Part shown: positions 1-7,595 of the stretch, in pieces
How the letters are laid out: every line of letters starts with the position of its first letter
Numbering within the stretch: the stretch's first letter is position 1
DNA from: Pseudomonadota bacterium
Lineage (GTDB): Bacteria; Pseudomonadota; Gammaproteobacteria; Burkholderiales; Thiobacillaceae
Length of the DNA stretch: 11,328 nucleotides
Reading direction: 5' to 3'
NCBI GenBank assembly: GCA_021802595.1
Contig: JAJZRT010000062.1
Location: forward strand, 1 to 11,328
The notes under the pieces: generated by a model
Seen by the model: only the letters and a program-made list of their open reading frames with translations
Told to the model about the DNA's origin: nothing
Databases searched by the model: none
Made by a program: the position numbers and the translations under genes

Positions 1-21
1 GAAATGGTAGCACGGGACATC

Positions 22-345
22 ATGACGAAAAGCGAATCAAGCGAAGGCGAATTCAACCAGGCCGCCGGCGAGACCCTGGCCCGCATCGAACAGGTACTGG
101 AAGACGCCGACCTGGATTTCGAGACGCCGGCCGATGGCATCATCGAAGTCGAATTCGACGACGGCAGCAAGATCATCATCAACCGCCACGGCGTGGCGCG
201 CGAGATCTGGGTCGCCGCGCGCTCGGGTGGCTTCCATTTCAAGCCGCTGGATGCCGGCTGGTTCGACACCAAGAGTGGCGAACCGCTGTATGACAAGCTG
301 GCCGCGCTGATCGCCGCGCAGGGCGGCGTCATGGTCCGCTTCTGA
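22..345 (+). CDS. cyaY: Frataxin-like iron donor CyaY
   Basis: Cytosolic bacterial frataxin: an iron-binding protein that interacts with the IscS/IscU machinery and modulates iron-sulfur cluster assembly. From the ATG at 22 the protein is 107 aa, the usual CyaY length. The N-terminal helix carries an acidic ridge (E18, E23, E27, D28, D30, D32, E34). The beta-sheet core follows, with the family hallmarks IIINRHGVAREIWVAARSGG (51-70), then the FHF strand and a C-terminal helix from about residue 86. An in-frame ATG at 4 would add six residues. I prefer 22 because CyaY normally begins just before the first helix, but no strong ribosome binding site distinguishes the two. The promoter must lie left of the window. 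The MarR-type gene begins 6 bp after the stop, so the two are probably co-transcribed. Confidence 0.93.
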   Translation: MTKSESSEGEFNQAAGETLARIEQVLEDADLDFETPADGIIEVEFDDGSKIIINRHGVAREIWVAARSGGFHFKPLDAGWFDTKSGEPLYDKLAALIAAQGGVMVRF

Positions 346-351
346 ACATCG

Positions 352-942
352 TTGAAAAGCCAGGCGCTCACCCTGTTTGACCTGGTCGAGCGGCTGTCGC
401 TGCTGACCCGGGCCGATCTTCGGCAGGCCGGTGCGGCGCAGGGCCTGCAGCCGGTTCATCTTCAGGTGCTGTTCTACCTGAACCAGGCCAACCGCTTCAG
501 CAACACGCCGCAGGCGCTGACCGAATACCTCGGCCTGACCAAGGGTACGGTGTCGCAGACCGTACTGGTGCTGGCGCGCCGCCGCCTGATCTCGCGCTAT
601 GCCGACCCCCGCGATGGCCGGGTGGTGCGGCTGATCCTGACCGAAGGCGGGACCAATCTGCTGAAGACGCTCTCCGCCGGGGGGGCCTGGCGCGACATCG
701 TGCAGACGGCGAGCCCGGCGCGGGTGACGTCGGCGATGGTGGTGTTGCGGCAGGTGCTGGCGCAGGTGCAGGCGCAAAGCGGCAAGCGCAGCTTCGGCGT
801 GTGCGCCACCTGCCGCCACAACCAGCGGCTGGGGCCGCGCAGCTATTTCTGCGGGCTGATGCGGGAAAAGCTGTCCAGTCCGGACGTGCGGCGGATCTGC
901 CGCGAGCATGCGCCGCCTGTTCGGGTTGAGCCGGTGGCTTGA
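352..942 (+). CDS. MarR-type winged-helix regulator with a four-Cys C-terminal tail
   Basis: Predicted cytosolic DNA-binding regulator of 196 aa. Residues about 30-105 form a MarR winged helix: a scaffold helix (QPVHLQVLFYL), the recognition region LTEYLGLTKGTVSQTVLVLA (56-75), and the wing with the family-typical DPRDGRVVRLILTEGG (85-100). MarR proteins bind palindromic sites as dimers, usually as repressors. Beyond the domain, residues 147-186 hold C151-x2-C154, C167 and C183, with H156 and H186 nearby. That is a plausible Zn or Fe-S site and is not part of the classical MarR fold. The start is TTG at 352, with no clear Shine-Dalgarno. The only codons between it and the in-frame cyaY stop (TGA at 343-345) are ACA and TCG, so no earlier start is available. 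The stop overlaps the possible TTG start (939) of the next gene. Position behind cyaY suggests an iron or Fe-S link, but that is inference. Confidence 0.85.
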   Translation: MKSQALTLFDLVERLSLLTRADLRQAGAAQGLQPVHLQVLFYLNQANRFSNTPQALTEYLGLTKGTVSQTVLVLARRRLISRYADPRDGRVVRLILTEGGTNLLKTLSAGGAWRDIVQTASPARVTSAMVVLRQVLAQVQAQSGKRSFGVCATCRHNQRLGPRSYFCGLMREKLSSPDVRRICREHAPPVRVEPVA

Positions 943-995
943 AGGATTGCGGTTGTCTCTACGGCAATACCAACTTAACCGGGATTTCGAGAATC

Positions 996-1574
996 ATGTA
1001 TCTACTTTCCCCAGTTATTGCGCTCGCTTTCATGGCGCTGAGCTATGTGCTCAGCCAGCCGCTCTGGGAACGGGCGTTCATGTCTGACAATTCGCCGGTG
1101 GCATGGTTGTCCAGCGCGCAGCTTCTTGCGGGTAGTGTGCTGGCCTGGCGGTTGACGCGTGATCGGCTGGTTACCCGGTATCTTGGCTACATCATGGCTT
1201 TTGGGCTGCTGTATTGCGCATTGGACGAACAATTCATGCTCCACGAGCACCTCAAATATGAGTATCTCCCCGTGTGGCTGCCGAGTCATTCGGGCTTACG
1301 CCAGACGCTGAGTGACTTGCCTTTGATTTTCGTGGGTTTCGGTGGTGTGTTCTGCGTTGGGGCATTGGTTCGCCAAAAGTGGCAAGGCGACCGCCCAACC
1401 TGCCTGTTGTTGCTCGCAGGCCTGATGGTTGGTTTTGCGGCAATCGCTGTTGATATTGTGGGGCAGGATTGGCGCGTTGCGCCAATCGAGGAAGGCATTG
1501 AGGTACTGGCCGAAAGCTTCTTTCTCGCGGCACTCCTGGCGATGCGTCAGGTGCAGTCGTCGTCTTCGTCGTAG
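996..1574 (+). CDS. Small polytopic membrane protein, function unknown
   Basis: Not a family I can name. From the ATG at 996 it is 192 aa and almost entirely hydrophobic, with about six predicted transmembrane segments: residues 4-22, 34-54, 62-80, 106-124, 135-155 and 165-183. Charged residues sit within or at the edges of the segments: D77, E78, H83 and E84 (in ALDEQFMLHE), D153, and E165, E166, E169 and E173. A buried acidic/histidine set of this kind could bind metal or protons, but no function follows from that. The frame is open back to a TTG at 939 that overlaps the marR stop and would add 19 mostly polar residues. I prefer 996 because the first membrane helix starts right there. The last five codons encode serines and lie inside the overlap with the convergent SH3-type gene. 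G+C looks lower than in cyaY or argH. Confidence 0.68.
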   Translation: MYLLSPVIALAFMALSYVLSQPLWERAFMSDNSPVAWLSSAQLLAGSVLAWRLTRDRLVTRYLGYIMAFGLLYCALDEQFMLHEHLKYEYLPVWLPSHSGLRQTLSDLPLIFVGFGGVFCVGALVRQKWQGDRPTCLLLLAGLMVGFAAIAVDIVGQDWRVAPIEEGIEVLAESFFLAALLAMRQVQSSSSS

Positions 1575-2821
1575 GCGAGGAGTCGCCACTGGCCGGCCAC
1601 ATTGGCAAACACCGCTTGCCACAGGCCTTCGGCACTGACCTGGGGCATGTGGCGCCCGTTCCAGACGGAAAAATCAGCCACCCGGTCACCATCCAGATCG
1701 ATGTCGTCTACGGTGAACTTGTCATACTCGCCCGTGCCGCGCCATTTACGACGTTGTACCGTGGCTTTTCCAGCCAATGCGGGCTTACCCACCCATATCA
1801 ATAGGGTGTCTTCCCACGGCGCAAGCTTGTTGAGTGCGCGCAATTTAACATCCATCGTGCTGCCCACGCAGGCTGAATGGTCGCCGAAATCAAAGGTCAA
1901 TGCTTTCACATCCGCCCCCGTCGGCTGGGCATAACGGGTAATGCCGTTGAGTCGGGCGGGTTTGTCGAAAGCAATGGTGACGCTCCCCACATCCCACACG
2001 CCAACAATAATGTCCAGCGCCCCGCTCACGCGTGTGAACGACTCTTGCCGAAGGGAGGGATGCGCTTCGGCGTACGAGGCCGGTTGTTCGACGGTCATAC
2101 GAAAGGGGATGCTGTGAAAGCCTGACAAGGTATCGACAAGCTCAACCGCCGAAGCAGCGGCGCCCTCCAGCGAAAACGGCGGGCCATTCAACGCGAAAAC
2201 GCCGTTGGCCCCGAAGTAGGAAGGCTTGGCTACCGGCAATGGCAGGCGCTTCAACGCGGCCCCGATATAGGCCGATTTCCAGTCGCTGGCGTTGGTCACC
2301 AGCCCGGTCGGAGGTGGCGCGACGACACCTTGTGCGAGCCGCTGCTTCATCGCTTCGAACTCGGGGGTTTTGAAGCGCAACGGCTTTGCGCCGGAAATTT
2401 CCCGGGCGCGGGTTTCCGGACTCAGGAGCACCTCGCTCATGGAGTCGCCCACGGCGGTCCAGCGACGCAAGGAGGGCTCGACCCAGAACGCCCGGGATTG
2501 CCAGTCCAGGCGTTGTCGTGGCGTCAAACGGCTTAACTTGAGCTGGCGGTTGATTTCGGCGACGGCCAAGGGTTTTTCCGAGAGAAGCTTGCACGGGCTG
2601 TAGCCGTGCAGTTTGGGACGTTCGCTCTCTATCTCGCACCAGTCGCCACGCGTCGAGACAAGTCGCACGGCTTGATTGGTCACCAGATGCCCCAAAGCAT
2701 CCGATGTGGCTGCAGCCTGCGCACGAACGGGCAGACGCGAGGCCTGAACGAACAGTGGGGCTGCCGCCGCAGCGGGGAGTCCAGCCACAAACAGCCAGAC
2801 CATTAACGACCATTTATTCAT
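1547..2821 (-). CDS. Exported SH3-type domain protein, function unknown
   Basis: A 424-aa protein with a signal peptide (residues 1-21, hydrophobic core WSLMVWLFVAGL, Ala-rich cleavage region), so probably periplasmic. Residues about 22-80 resemble a bacterial SH3 domain: PLFVQASRLPVRAQAAATSD, then GHLVTNQAVRLV and GDWCEIE. Such domains often bind peptidoglycan or peptides. The middle (about 85-300) I cannot assign. Near the C-terminus DIDLDGDRVADFSVWNG (373-389) looks like an FG-GAP/EF-hand-like calcium loop, followed by WQAVFANVAGQWRLL and an acidic tail ending in Cys. Four cysteines (C62, C77, C318, C423) could form disulfides. The ATG start overlaps the TGA of the WG-repeat gene (ATGA), and an AGGAC motif lies 6 nt upstream, so translational coupling is likely. 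It has probably a role together with the WG-repeat protein in the envelope, but no activity can be claimed. Confidence 0.8.
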   Translation of the reverse strand: MNKWSLMVWLFVAGLPAAAAAPLFVQASRLPVRAQAAATSDALGHLVTNQAVRLVSTRGDWCEIESERPKLHGYSPCKLLSEKPLAVAEINRQLKLSRLTPRQRLDWQSRAFWVEPSLRRWTAVGDSMSEVLLSPETRAREISGAKPLRFKTPEFEAMKQRLAQGVVAPPPTGLVTNASDWKSAYIGAALKRLPLPVAKPSYFGANGVFALNGPPFSLEGAAASAVELVDTLSGFHSIPFRMTVEQPASYAEAHPSLRQESFTRVSGALDIIVGVWDVGSVTIAFDKPARLNGITRYAQPTGADVKALTFDFGDHSACVGSTMDVKLRALNKLAPWEDTLLIWVGKPALAGKATVQRRKWRGTGEYDKFTVDDIDLDGDRVADFSVWNGRHMPQVSAEGLWQAVFANVAGQWRLLAYDEDDDCT

Positions 2822-5118
2822 GGGATTGTCCTGGGTTTCAGACCAGCGGGAATCAGGACTTCACCCTTCTGGTTCATTAACGCGTGTGTGGTTCCCCCAC
2901 GAAGCCAGGCCAGTTTGCCGTCTTGAATAACCTGAGCGTAGGTGATGGTCCCCGGTTTTTCGGGGCGTGGCGGCGGGCTGCCCTGATCGTGGTCGATGCC
3001 GTTTGCGGCCTGGATACGCGCGAGCCCGCCATTGAAGTCGTAGGCATCGTTGTACATCGGCGCGACTACCGAGGCGCCTTTGCGATTCAGATATCCCCAC
3101 TTGCCTGCTGTTTTGATGGCCGCATACCCCTCCTTGAAATCCCGCACGTTTTCAAAGGCGAGTTCTGCCGGTGGCGCGGTCTTGTGGCCTTTTTCAGGTG
3201 GGGGCGGATTCGCGCTCAGAAAATGCCCGCGGGGGTCGATAAAACGCCAGGCCGTGTCCGTAAGCACTGCCGCGTATCCCTGGGAAAATGCGCGTGCTTC
3301 GTCAAACCGGGTGGGGATGACAAGCCTGCCTTGGCGGTTGATGTAACCCCAATAGCCGCCCGATTTCACGGCGGCCAGGTTTTCCGCGAACGGTTCGGCA
3401 TCCTCGAAACGCGGCGGTATTGTCCAGTTCCCCTGTGCATCGACGAAGCCCACGCGACCATTCTGCGCTTGCATCGCCCAGTCCGATTCCGCAGGCGCGC
3501 CGGATAAAACAGAAGGATTTTCGATGATCGGCGGGCCATCATCGGGCGGCGTGAAATTGAGGCGTTGTTCGGCCACTTCGAGCGTCGCCTCGCGGCAATT
3601 CCGATCGAACATGGCAGGCGTTTCAAAGTTTTTTATTACCTGGGCAACGCCATTGCGGAAAGGCTCGGCCGAGTCAAATACGGGCGGCAGCAGCCACTTT
3701 CCCCGACGGGAGATTAGTCCGGCTTGATGCTCACCCAAGGAAAGCATGGCACTGTCGTCCTGAAAGTCCGAGGCCGCGCGAAATAGGGCGGGGATGACCT
3801 CGCGCCCGGTTGGATCGATAAAACCCCATCCCCCGACGGGCTGGCGGGTACGCCACATTTCCACGTCGGGTTGTGGGTGCGTGGGCGTTAACCAGCGCCC
3901 GGATGCGTCTATCACGCCATACTGACCAAACTGGATTGCGGCGAAGAGTCCACCCGTGCCTCCCGGGTAGAGTGCGTCGAACAGAGGCTGAACCACCCAC
4001 TCGCCGCGTTCATTGACCAGCCCATGTCGGCAGCCGTCGCTTGCCACGGCGACCCCATTCCGAAATGGATAGACGGATGCAAAACGGGGAGGCACGACCA
4101 CTTTCCCCCCACGGTCGAGCCAGCCCGTCAAACCCTTGTCGCGCACGCTGAAATAGCGGTCGGAGAGCATGCCGATCTCGTGATCGCGAGGCGGGACCAC
4201 CCAGCCCGCCGGCCCCAGTATGCCCATCCGCAGCTTCGACGAGTCGTTGCTGGATACGATAAGCAAATCTCCCGACACCCCTTGGCCTGAATACCCTTTT
4301 GCGCGTTCACGGTTATTTCGGATATCCAGAATGAGGCTGGTCTCTCCCTTCTGCCACTGCGCCAAACCGTTCCCGAAGTAGTTGGATAGCCATCCTTCGC
4401 GCACAGGTAAGGTGACGGGCCGGCCTCGGGGATCCAGAAGTTCGCTGGCTTGCTTGCCGCTTGGCCAAGTGCGAACCACCAGCACATAGCCATCGGCAAC
4501 CGATTGGCGTTCGGTTCTTGGATGGTCCGCCTGTTCTGCCACTTCAGCCGATTGCGGGCGCGCCGTAAAGCGGCCCTGGCGGTCCACCGCGCCATCAACC
4601 TGACCGAGGCGCACGGTCCCCCGCTCACCGTTGAAGCTCTGCGCCCAGTCGAATCGGGGAGAAATGAGGAATTTTCCGGTGCGGTCGATGTAGCCCCACT
4701 TGCCTTGCACTTCGGCAGGCGCCAACCCGGCATTAAAGTGTCCCGCTGACTGAAACCGGGGTGGAATGGCATATTTCCCGGCTCGGTCGATGTAGCCCCA
4801 AGCGCTTCCAAATTCCTGAACAAGCGCCAGACCTTCGTGGAATACCGGCACGCTACCGTACTTCGGAGGCAAGACCCAGCGCCCGTCGGGGGCGAGCAGC
4901 CCCCATTTTCCCGCCACACTCACCGCTAAGGTAGCGCTGTTTTCGGACTGGATGTTATCGAAGACAAAAGCACGCACCCAATCCGCATGGGTGAGTGCCG
5001 AAAGGGGCACCCAAACAGGCGGGGTGTCGGCCCTGGCTGGAGTAAGACCCGCTCGCATAGCGAGCAGGACAAAAAATACCGCTACCCAGAAACGCACAAC
5101 CCCCCAGGCAAGGTGCAA
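2818..5118 (-). CDS. Exported WG-repeat protein
   Basis: A 766-aa protein with a signal peptide ending near ARA (residue 30, before DTPP), then a long array of WG repeats (WG-Y/F-I-D-x-x-G-x-x-x-I-P-P-x-F, about 40-50 residues each). Clear units start near residues 72, 107, 141, 332, 365, 400, 431, 467, 557, 590, 624, 674 and 746. Degenerate ones lie near 175, 228, 299 and 503, giving about 13-17 in total. Good copies are WGYIDRAGKYAIPPRF and WGYINRQGRLVIPTRF. Proline-rich spacers lie at 638-650 and 715-722. WG repeats form beta structures thought to serve as binding scaffolds, and no enzyme domain is visible. The start is uncertain: TTG at 5118, 15 nt after the argH stop with AAGG upstream, or GTG at 5097 preceded closely by a G-run. 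The gene follows argH and overlaps the SH3-type gene by 4 bp. G+C is lower than in argH. Confidence 0.88.
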   Translation of the reverse strand: MHLAWGVVRFWVAVFFVLLAMRAGLTPARADTPPVWVPLSALTHADWVRAFVFDNIQSENSATLAVSVAGKWGLLAPDGRWVLPPKYGSVPVFHEGLALVQEFGSAWGYIDRAGKYAIPPRFQSAGHFNAGLAPAEVQGKWGYIDRTGKFLISPRFDWAQSFNGERGTVRLGQVDGAVDRQGRFTARPQSAEVAEQADHPRTERQSVADGYVLVVRTWPSGKQASELLDPRGRPVTLPVREGWLSNYFGNGLAQWQKGETSLILDIRNNRERAKGYSGQGVSGDLLIVSSNDSSKLRMGILGPAGWVVPPRDHEIGMLSDRYFSVRDKGLTGWLDRGGKVVVPPRFASVYPFRNGVAVASDGCRHGLVNERGEWVVQPLFDALYPGGTGGLFAAIQFGQYGVIDASGRWLTPTHPQPDVEMWRTRQPVGGWGFIDPTGREVIPALFRAASDFQDDSAMLSLGEHQAGLISRRGKWLLPPVFDSAEPFRNGVAQVIKNFETPAMFDRNCREATLEVAEQRLNFTPPDDGPPIIENPSVLSGAPAESDWAMQAQNGRVGFVDAQGNWTIPPRFEDAEPFAENLAAVKSGGYWGYINRQGRLVIPTRFDEARAFSQGYAAVLTDTAWRFIDPRGHFLSANPPPPEKGHKTAPPAELAFENVRDFKEGYAAIKTAGKWGYLNRKGASVVAPMYNDAYDFNGGLARIQAANGIDHDQGSPPPRPEKPGTITYAQVIQDGKLAWLRGGTTHALMNQKGEVLIPAGLKPRTIP
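2828..2832 (-). promoter_or_regulatory. Ribosome binding site of the SH3-type gene
   Basis: On the minus strand AGGAC lies 6 nt before the ATG at 2821-2819, inside the last codons of the WG-repeat gene. It supports this ATG as the start and fits translational coupling through the ATGA overlap. Confidence 0.6.
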
Positions 5119-5133
5119 ATTAGCGCAACTACC

Positions 5134-6534
5134 TTAAATCCGCTGGCGCGCCCGCGCAATCGCCGCGCGCACCTGGGCCGGCGCGGTGCCACCCAGATGG
5201 TCGCGGGCGGCGAGCGAGCCTTCCAGCGTCAGCACGGCGTAGACGTCGTCCGCGATCACCGGGCTGAAGGCCTGCAGTTCGGCGAGTGGCAGGTCGGCCA
5301 GATCGCGGCCGGCGGCTTCCGCTGCCCGCACCGCGCGTGCCACGACTTCATGCGCATCGCGGAAGGGCACGCCTTTTTTCACCAGATAGTCGGCCAGGTC
5401 GGTCGCGGTGGCGTAGCCCTGCATCACCGCCGCGCGCATGGCGTCCGGTTTCACCGCCACCCCGGTGAGCATGTCGGCGTAGATCGCCAGGGTGTCGGTG
5501 AGGGTATCGACGGTGTCGAACAGCGGTTCCTTGTCCTCCTGATTGTCCTTGTTGTAGGCCAGCGGCTGGCCTTTCATCAGGGTCAAGAGTGCCACCAGGT
5601 GGCCGTTGACGCGACCCGTCTTGCCGCGCACCAGTTCGGGCACGTCGGGGTTCTTTTTCTGCGGCATGATGCTCGATCCGGTGCAGAAGCGGTCGGCCAG
5701 GTCGATGAAGCCGAAGCGCGGGCTCATCCACAGGATCAGTTCTTCCGACAGGCGCGACAGGTGGGTCATCACCAGCGCGGCGGCGGCGGCGAATTCGATG
5801 GCGAAGTCGCGGTCGGACACGGCGTCGAGCGAGTTTTCGCACACCGCTTCGAAGCCCAGTTCGCGGGCGACGAATTCCCGGTCAATGGGATAGCTGGTGC
5901 CGGCGAGTGCCGCCGCCCCCAGTGGCAGGCGGTTGACGCGGCGGCGGCAGTCGGCCATCCGCTCGGCGTCGCGGGCGAGCATCTCGAAGTAGGCCAGCAG
6001 GTGGTGGCCGAAGGTCACCGGCTGCGCCACCTGCAGGTGGGTGAAGCCCGGCATCACGGTGTCGGCGTGGGCTTCGGCCAAATCGACCAGCGAGGTCTGG
6101 CAGGCCTTGATGCCGGCTGCGATGCGGTCGATCGCGTCACGCAGGTAGAGGCGGATGTCGGTCGCCACCTGGTCGTTGCGCGAACGGCCGGTGTGCAGGC
6201 GCTTGCCGGCGTCGCCGATTTTCGCGGTCAACGCGGCCTCGATGTTGAGGTGGACGTCTTCCTTGTCGAGTGACCAGATGAACCGGCCGGCGCGGATCTC
6301 GTCCAGCAGCCCGGCCATGCCGTGGCGGATCGCCTCCAGATCGTCCTTGGACAGGACGCCGACGTGGTGCAACATGGCGGCGTGCGCCAGCGAGCCCTGA
6401 ATGTCGAACTCGGCCAGCCGATAATCGAAGGGAATCGACGCGGTGTAGCGTTTGACGATTTCGGAAACCGGCTCGGAAAAGCGGCCGGACCAGGCGGCGG
6501 GCGCGCCGTCCGGCGGGGTCGATGACGTGCTCAT
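5134..6534 (-). CDS. argH: Argininosuccinate lyase
   Basis: Last step of arginine biosynthesis: cleaves argininosuccinate to arginine and fumarate, as a cytosolic homotetramer. The 466-aa product has the expected length and the family motifs in order: WSGRFSEP (15-22), HTGRSRNDQ (114-122), the catalytic-histidine region [10 protein letters not shown] (163-172, H166), and the fumarase/aspartase superfamily signature [12 protein letters not shown] (286-297) carrying the catalytic serine loop. The frame stays open upstream to 6645, but that extension lacks family similarity and runs into the divergent kinase gene. The ATG at 6534 ([10 protein letters not shown]) gives the normal N-terminus, although no good Shine-Dalgarno precedes it. 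It is probably first in an operon with the WG-repeat gene 15 bp downstream. Its start codon lies 14 bp from that of the divergent kinase. Confidence 0.97.
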   Translation of the reverse strand: MSTSSTPPDGAPAAWSGRFSEPVSEIVKRYTASIPFDYRLAEFDIQGSLAHAAMLHHVGVLSKDDLEAIRHGMAGLLDEIRAGRFIWSLDKEDVHLNIEAALTAKIGDAGKRLHTGRSRNDQVATDIRLYLRDAIDRIAAGIKACQTSLVDLAEAHADTVMPGFTHLQVAQPVTFGHHLLAYFEMLARDAERMADCRRRVNRLPLGAAALAGTSYPIDREFVARELGFEAVCENSLDAVSDRDFAIEFAAAAALVMTHLSRLSEELILWMSPRFGFIDLADRFCTGSSIMPQKKNPDVPELVRGKTGRVNGHLVALLTLMKGQPLAYNKDNQEDKEPLFDTVDTLTDTLAIYADMLTGVAVKPDAMRAAVMQGYATATDLADYLVKKGVPFRDAHEVVARAVRAAEAAGRDLADLPLAELQAFSPVIADDVYAVLTLEGSLAARDHLGGTAPAQVRAAIARARQRI

Positions 6535-6548
6535 GGGACAAACGGGGA
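6535..6548. promoter_or_regulatory. 14-bp divergent spacer between argH and algZ starts
   Basis: This is the whole gap between the two start codons. It is too short to hold a promoter for either gene, so each promoter must lie within the opposing gene's 5' coding sequence, or the transcripts must overlap. For the plus-strand gene, GGGA at 6535-6538 is a possible weak ribosome binding site. Confidence 0.4.
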
Positions 6549-7595
6549 ATGAAAAGAAAGAATCATAACAACCGGCAGGTCGAATTGCCGAACTTCTGTC
6601 ACCTGGGGGTGACCCTGCGCATTGCGCTGACGGTGGAGGCCGCACTGGTGGCCGGCGTGGTGGCGCGTGCGCCAGATGCCCCGGCGTTCTGGGCCGAATT
6701 CATCGCGATGTCGGCGCTGGCGCAGCCTGCCCTGTTGCTGACCCTGGTGGCGCTGTGCGCGGCCGGGCGCTGGCTGCGCAGCCAGCCTTACGGGATGGGC
6801 GCGGGACTCGCCCTGGCGCTGGGGGTGGTGGTGCCGGTATCGATCGCGTTGTGGCTGAGCCCCCGGCTGGCGGGGCTCGACACCTATCCGCCTGCCGGGA
6901 TTGCGTTCTTTGCCTTGCTGGTCGGCGCCGGCCTGCTGGCCTATTTCAACCTGCGCGCCCGCGCGCTGTCCCCCGCCATCACCGAGGCGCGCCTGCAGGC
7001 CTTGCAGGCCCGCATCCGCCCCCATTTCCTGTTCAACAGCCTGAACGCCGTGCTGTCACTGGTGCGCAGCGATCCGCGCCGCGCCGAGCATGCGCTGGAA
7101 AACATGGCCGACCTGTTCCGTGCGCTGATGGGCAACGCCAGCCAGCTGGCGCCGCTGGAAGACGAGGTCGCGCTGACCCGCGCCTATCTGGAGCTGGAGC
7201 AGCTGCGCCTGGGCGAACGCCTGCAGGTGGCCTGGCACATCAACAAGATGCCCGCCGACGCGCTGATTCCGCCGCTGGTGATCCAGCCGCTGGTGGAAAA
7301 CGCGGTCTACCATGGTATCGAGCCGCTACCGGAAGGCGGCGAAATCAGCCTCAATATTTACCGCAGCGCCGACAAGGTCCACATCGTGGTGCGCAATCCG
7401 ATTGCCGCTGATGCCGGCCACCACAAGGGAAACCGCATCGCGCTGGCGAATATCCGTGAACGCCTGCTGCTGCACTTCGATCTCGATGCGCAGCTCAAGT
7501 TGGAGCCGCTGGGTACCGTTTATCAGGTGCATATCGTGATTCCCTACACCCGTGAACGCACCCAACCCGCCCCTGCGCGTCCTCATCGTCGATGA
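6549..7595 (+). CDS. algZ: LytS/AlgZ-type sensor histidine kinase
   Basis: Membrane sensor kinase of 348 aa, partner of the downstream LytTR regulator. The N-terminal half has about four transmembrane segments (roughly 20-40, 48-72, 82-103 and 116-134) after the AlgZ-like opening [12 protein letters not shown] (13-24). The His-kinase domain (HisKA_7TM/His_kinase type) has the phosphoacceptor motif [10 protein letters not shown] (157-166, H159). The HATPase part shows the N box [11 protein letters not shown] (246-256) and the G-box-like [13 protein letters not shown] (294-306), as typical of AlgZ/FimS proteins. The signal is unknown. In-frame ATGs exist at 6522 and 6549. I choose 6549 because the earlier one lies inside the argH start region and adds atypical residues. 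The last 44 bp overlap algR, and the Arg/Pro-rich tail there ([13 protein letters not shown]) is probably of no function. Confidence 0.87.
   Translation: MKRKNHNNRQVELPNFCHLGVTLRIALTVEAALVAGVVARAPDAPAFWAEFIAMSALAQPALLLTLVALCAAGRWLRSQPYGMGAGLALALGVVVPVSIALWLSPRLAGLDTYPPAGIAFFALLVGAGLLAYFNLRARALSPAITEARLQALQARIRPHFLFNSLNAVLSLVRSDPRRAEHALENMADLFRALMGNASQLAPLEDEVALTRAYLELEQLRLGERLQVAWHINKMPADALIPPLVIQPLVENAVYHGIEPLPEGGEISLNIYRSADKVHIVVRNPIAADAGHHKGNRIALANIRERLLLHFDLDAQLKLEPLGTVYQVHIVIPYTRERTQPAPARPHRR

Noticed and set aside
37..909. Long minus-strand open frame opposite cyaY and marR
   Set aside because: Its product is rich in His, Gln, Arg and Ala, with no domain, as expected for the antisense of GC-rich genes.
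2818..5118. WG repeats as a DNA tandem repeat or recombination array
   Set aside because: The repeats are conserved only at protein level. Their nucleotide copies are strongly diverged, so this is an old protein repeat and not a satellite.
4987..6273. Long plus-strand open frame opposite argH and the WG gene start
   Set aside because: Low-complexity Gly/His/Val/Gln-rich product antisense to a clearly recognised argH; a shadow frame.
6535..6645. Extension of argH upstream of the ATG at 6534
   Set aside because: The added residues (Pro/Cys-rich) have no argininosuccinate lyase character and are antisense to the start of the kinase gene.
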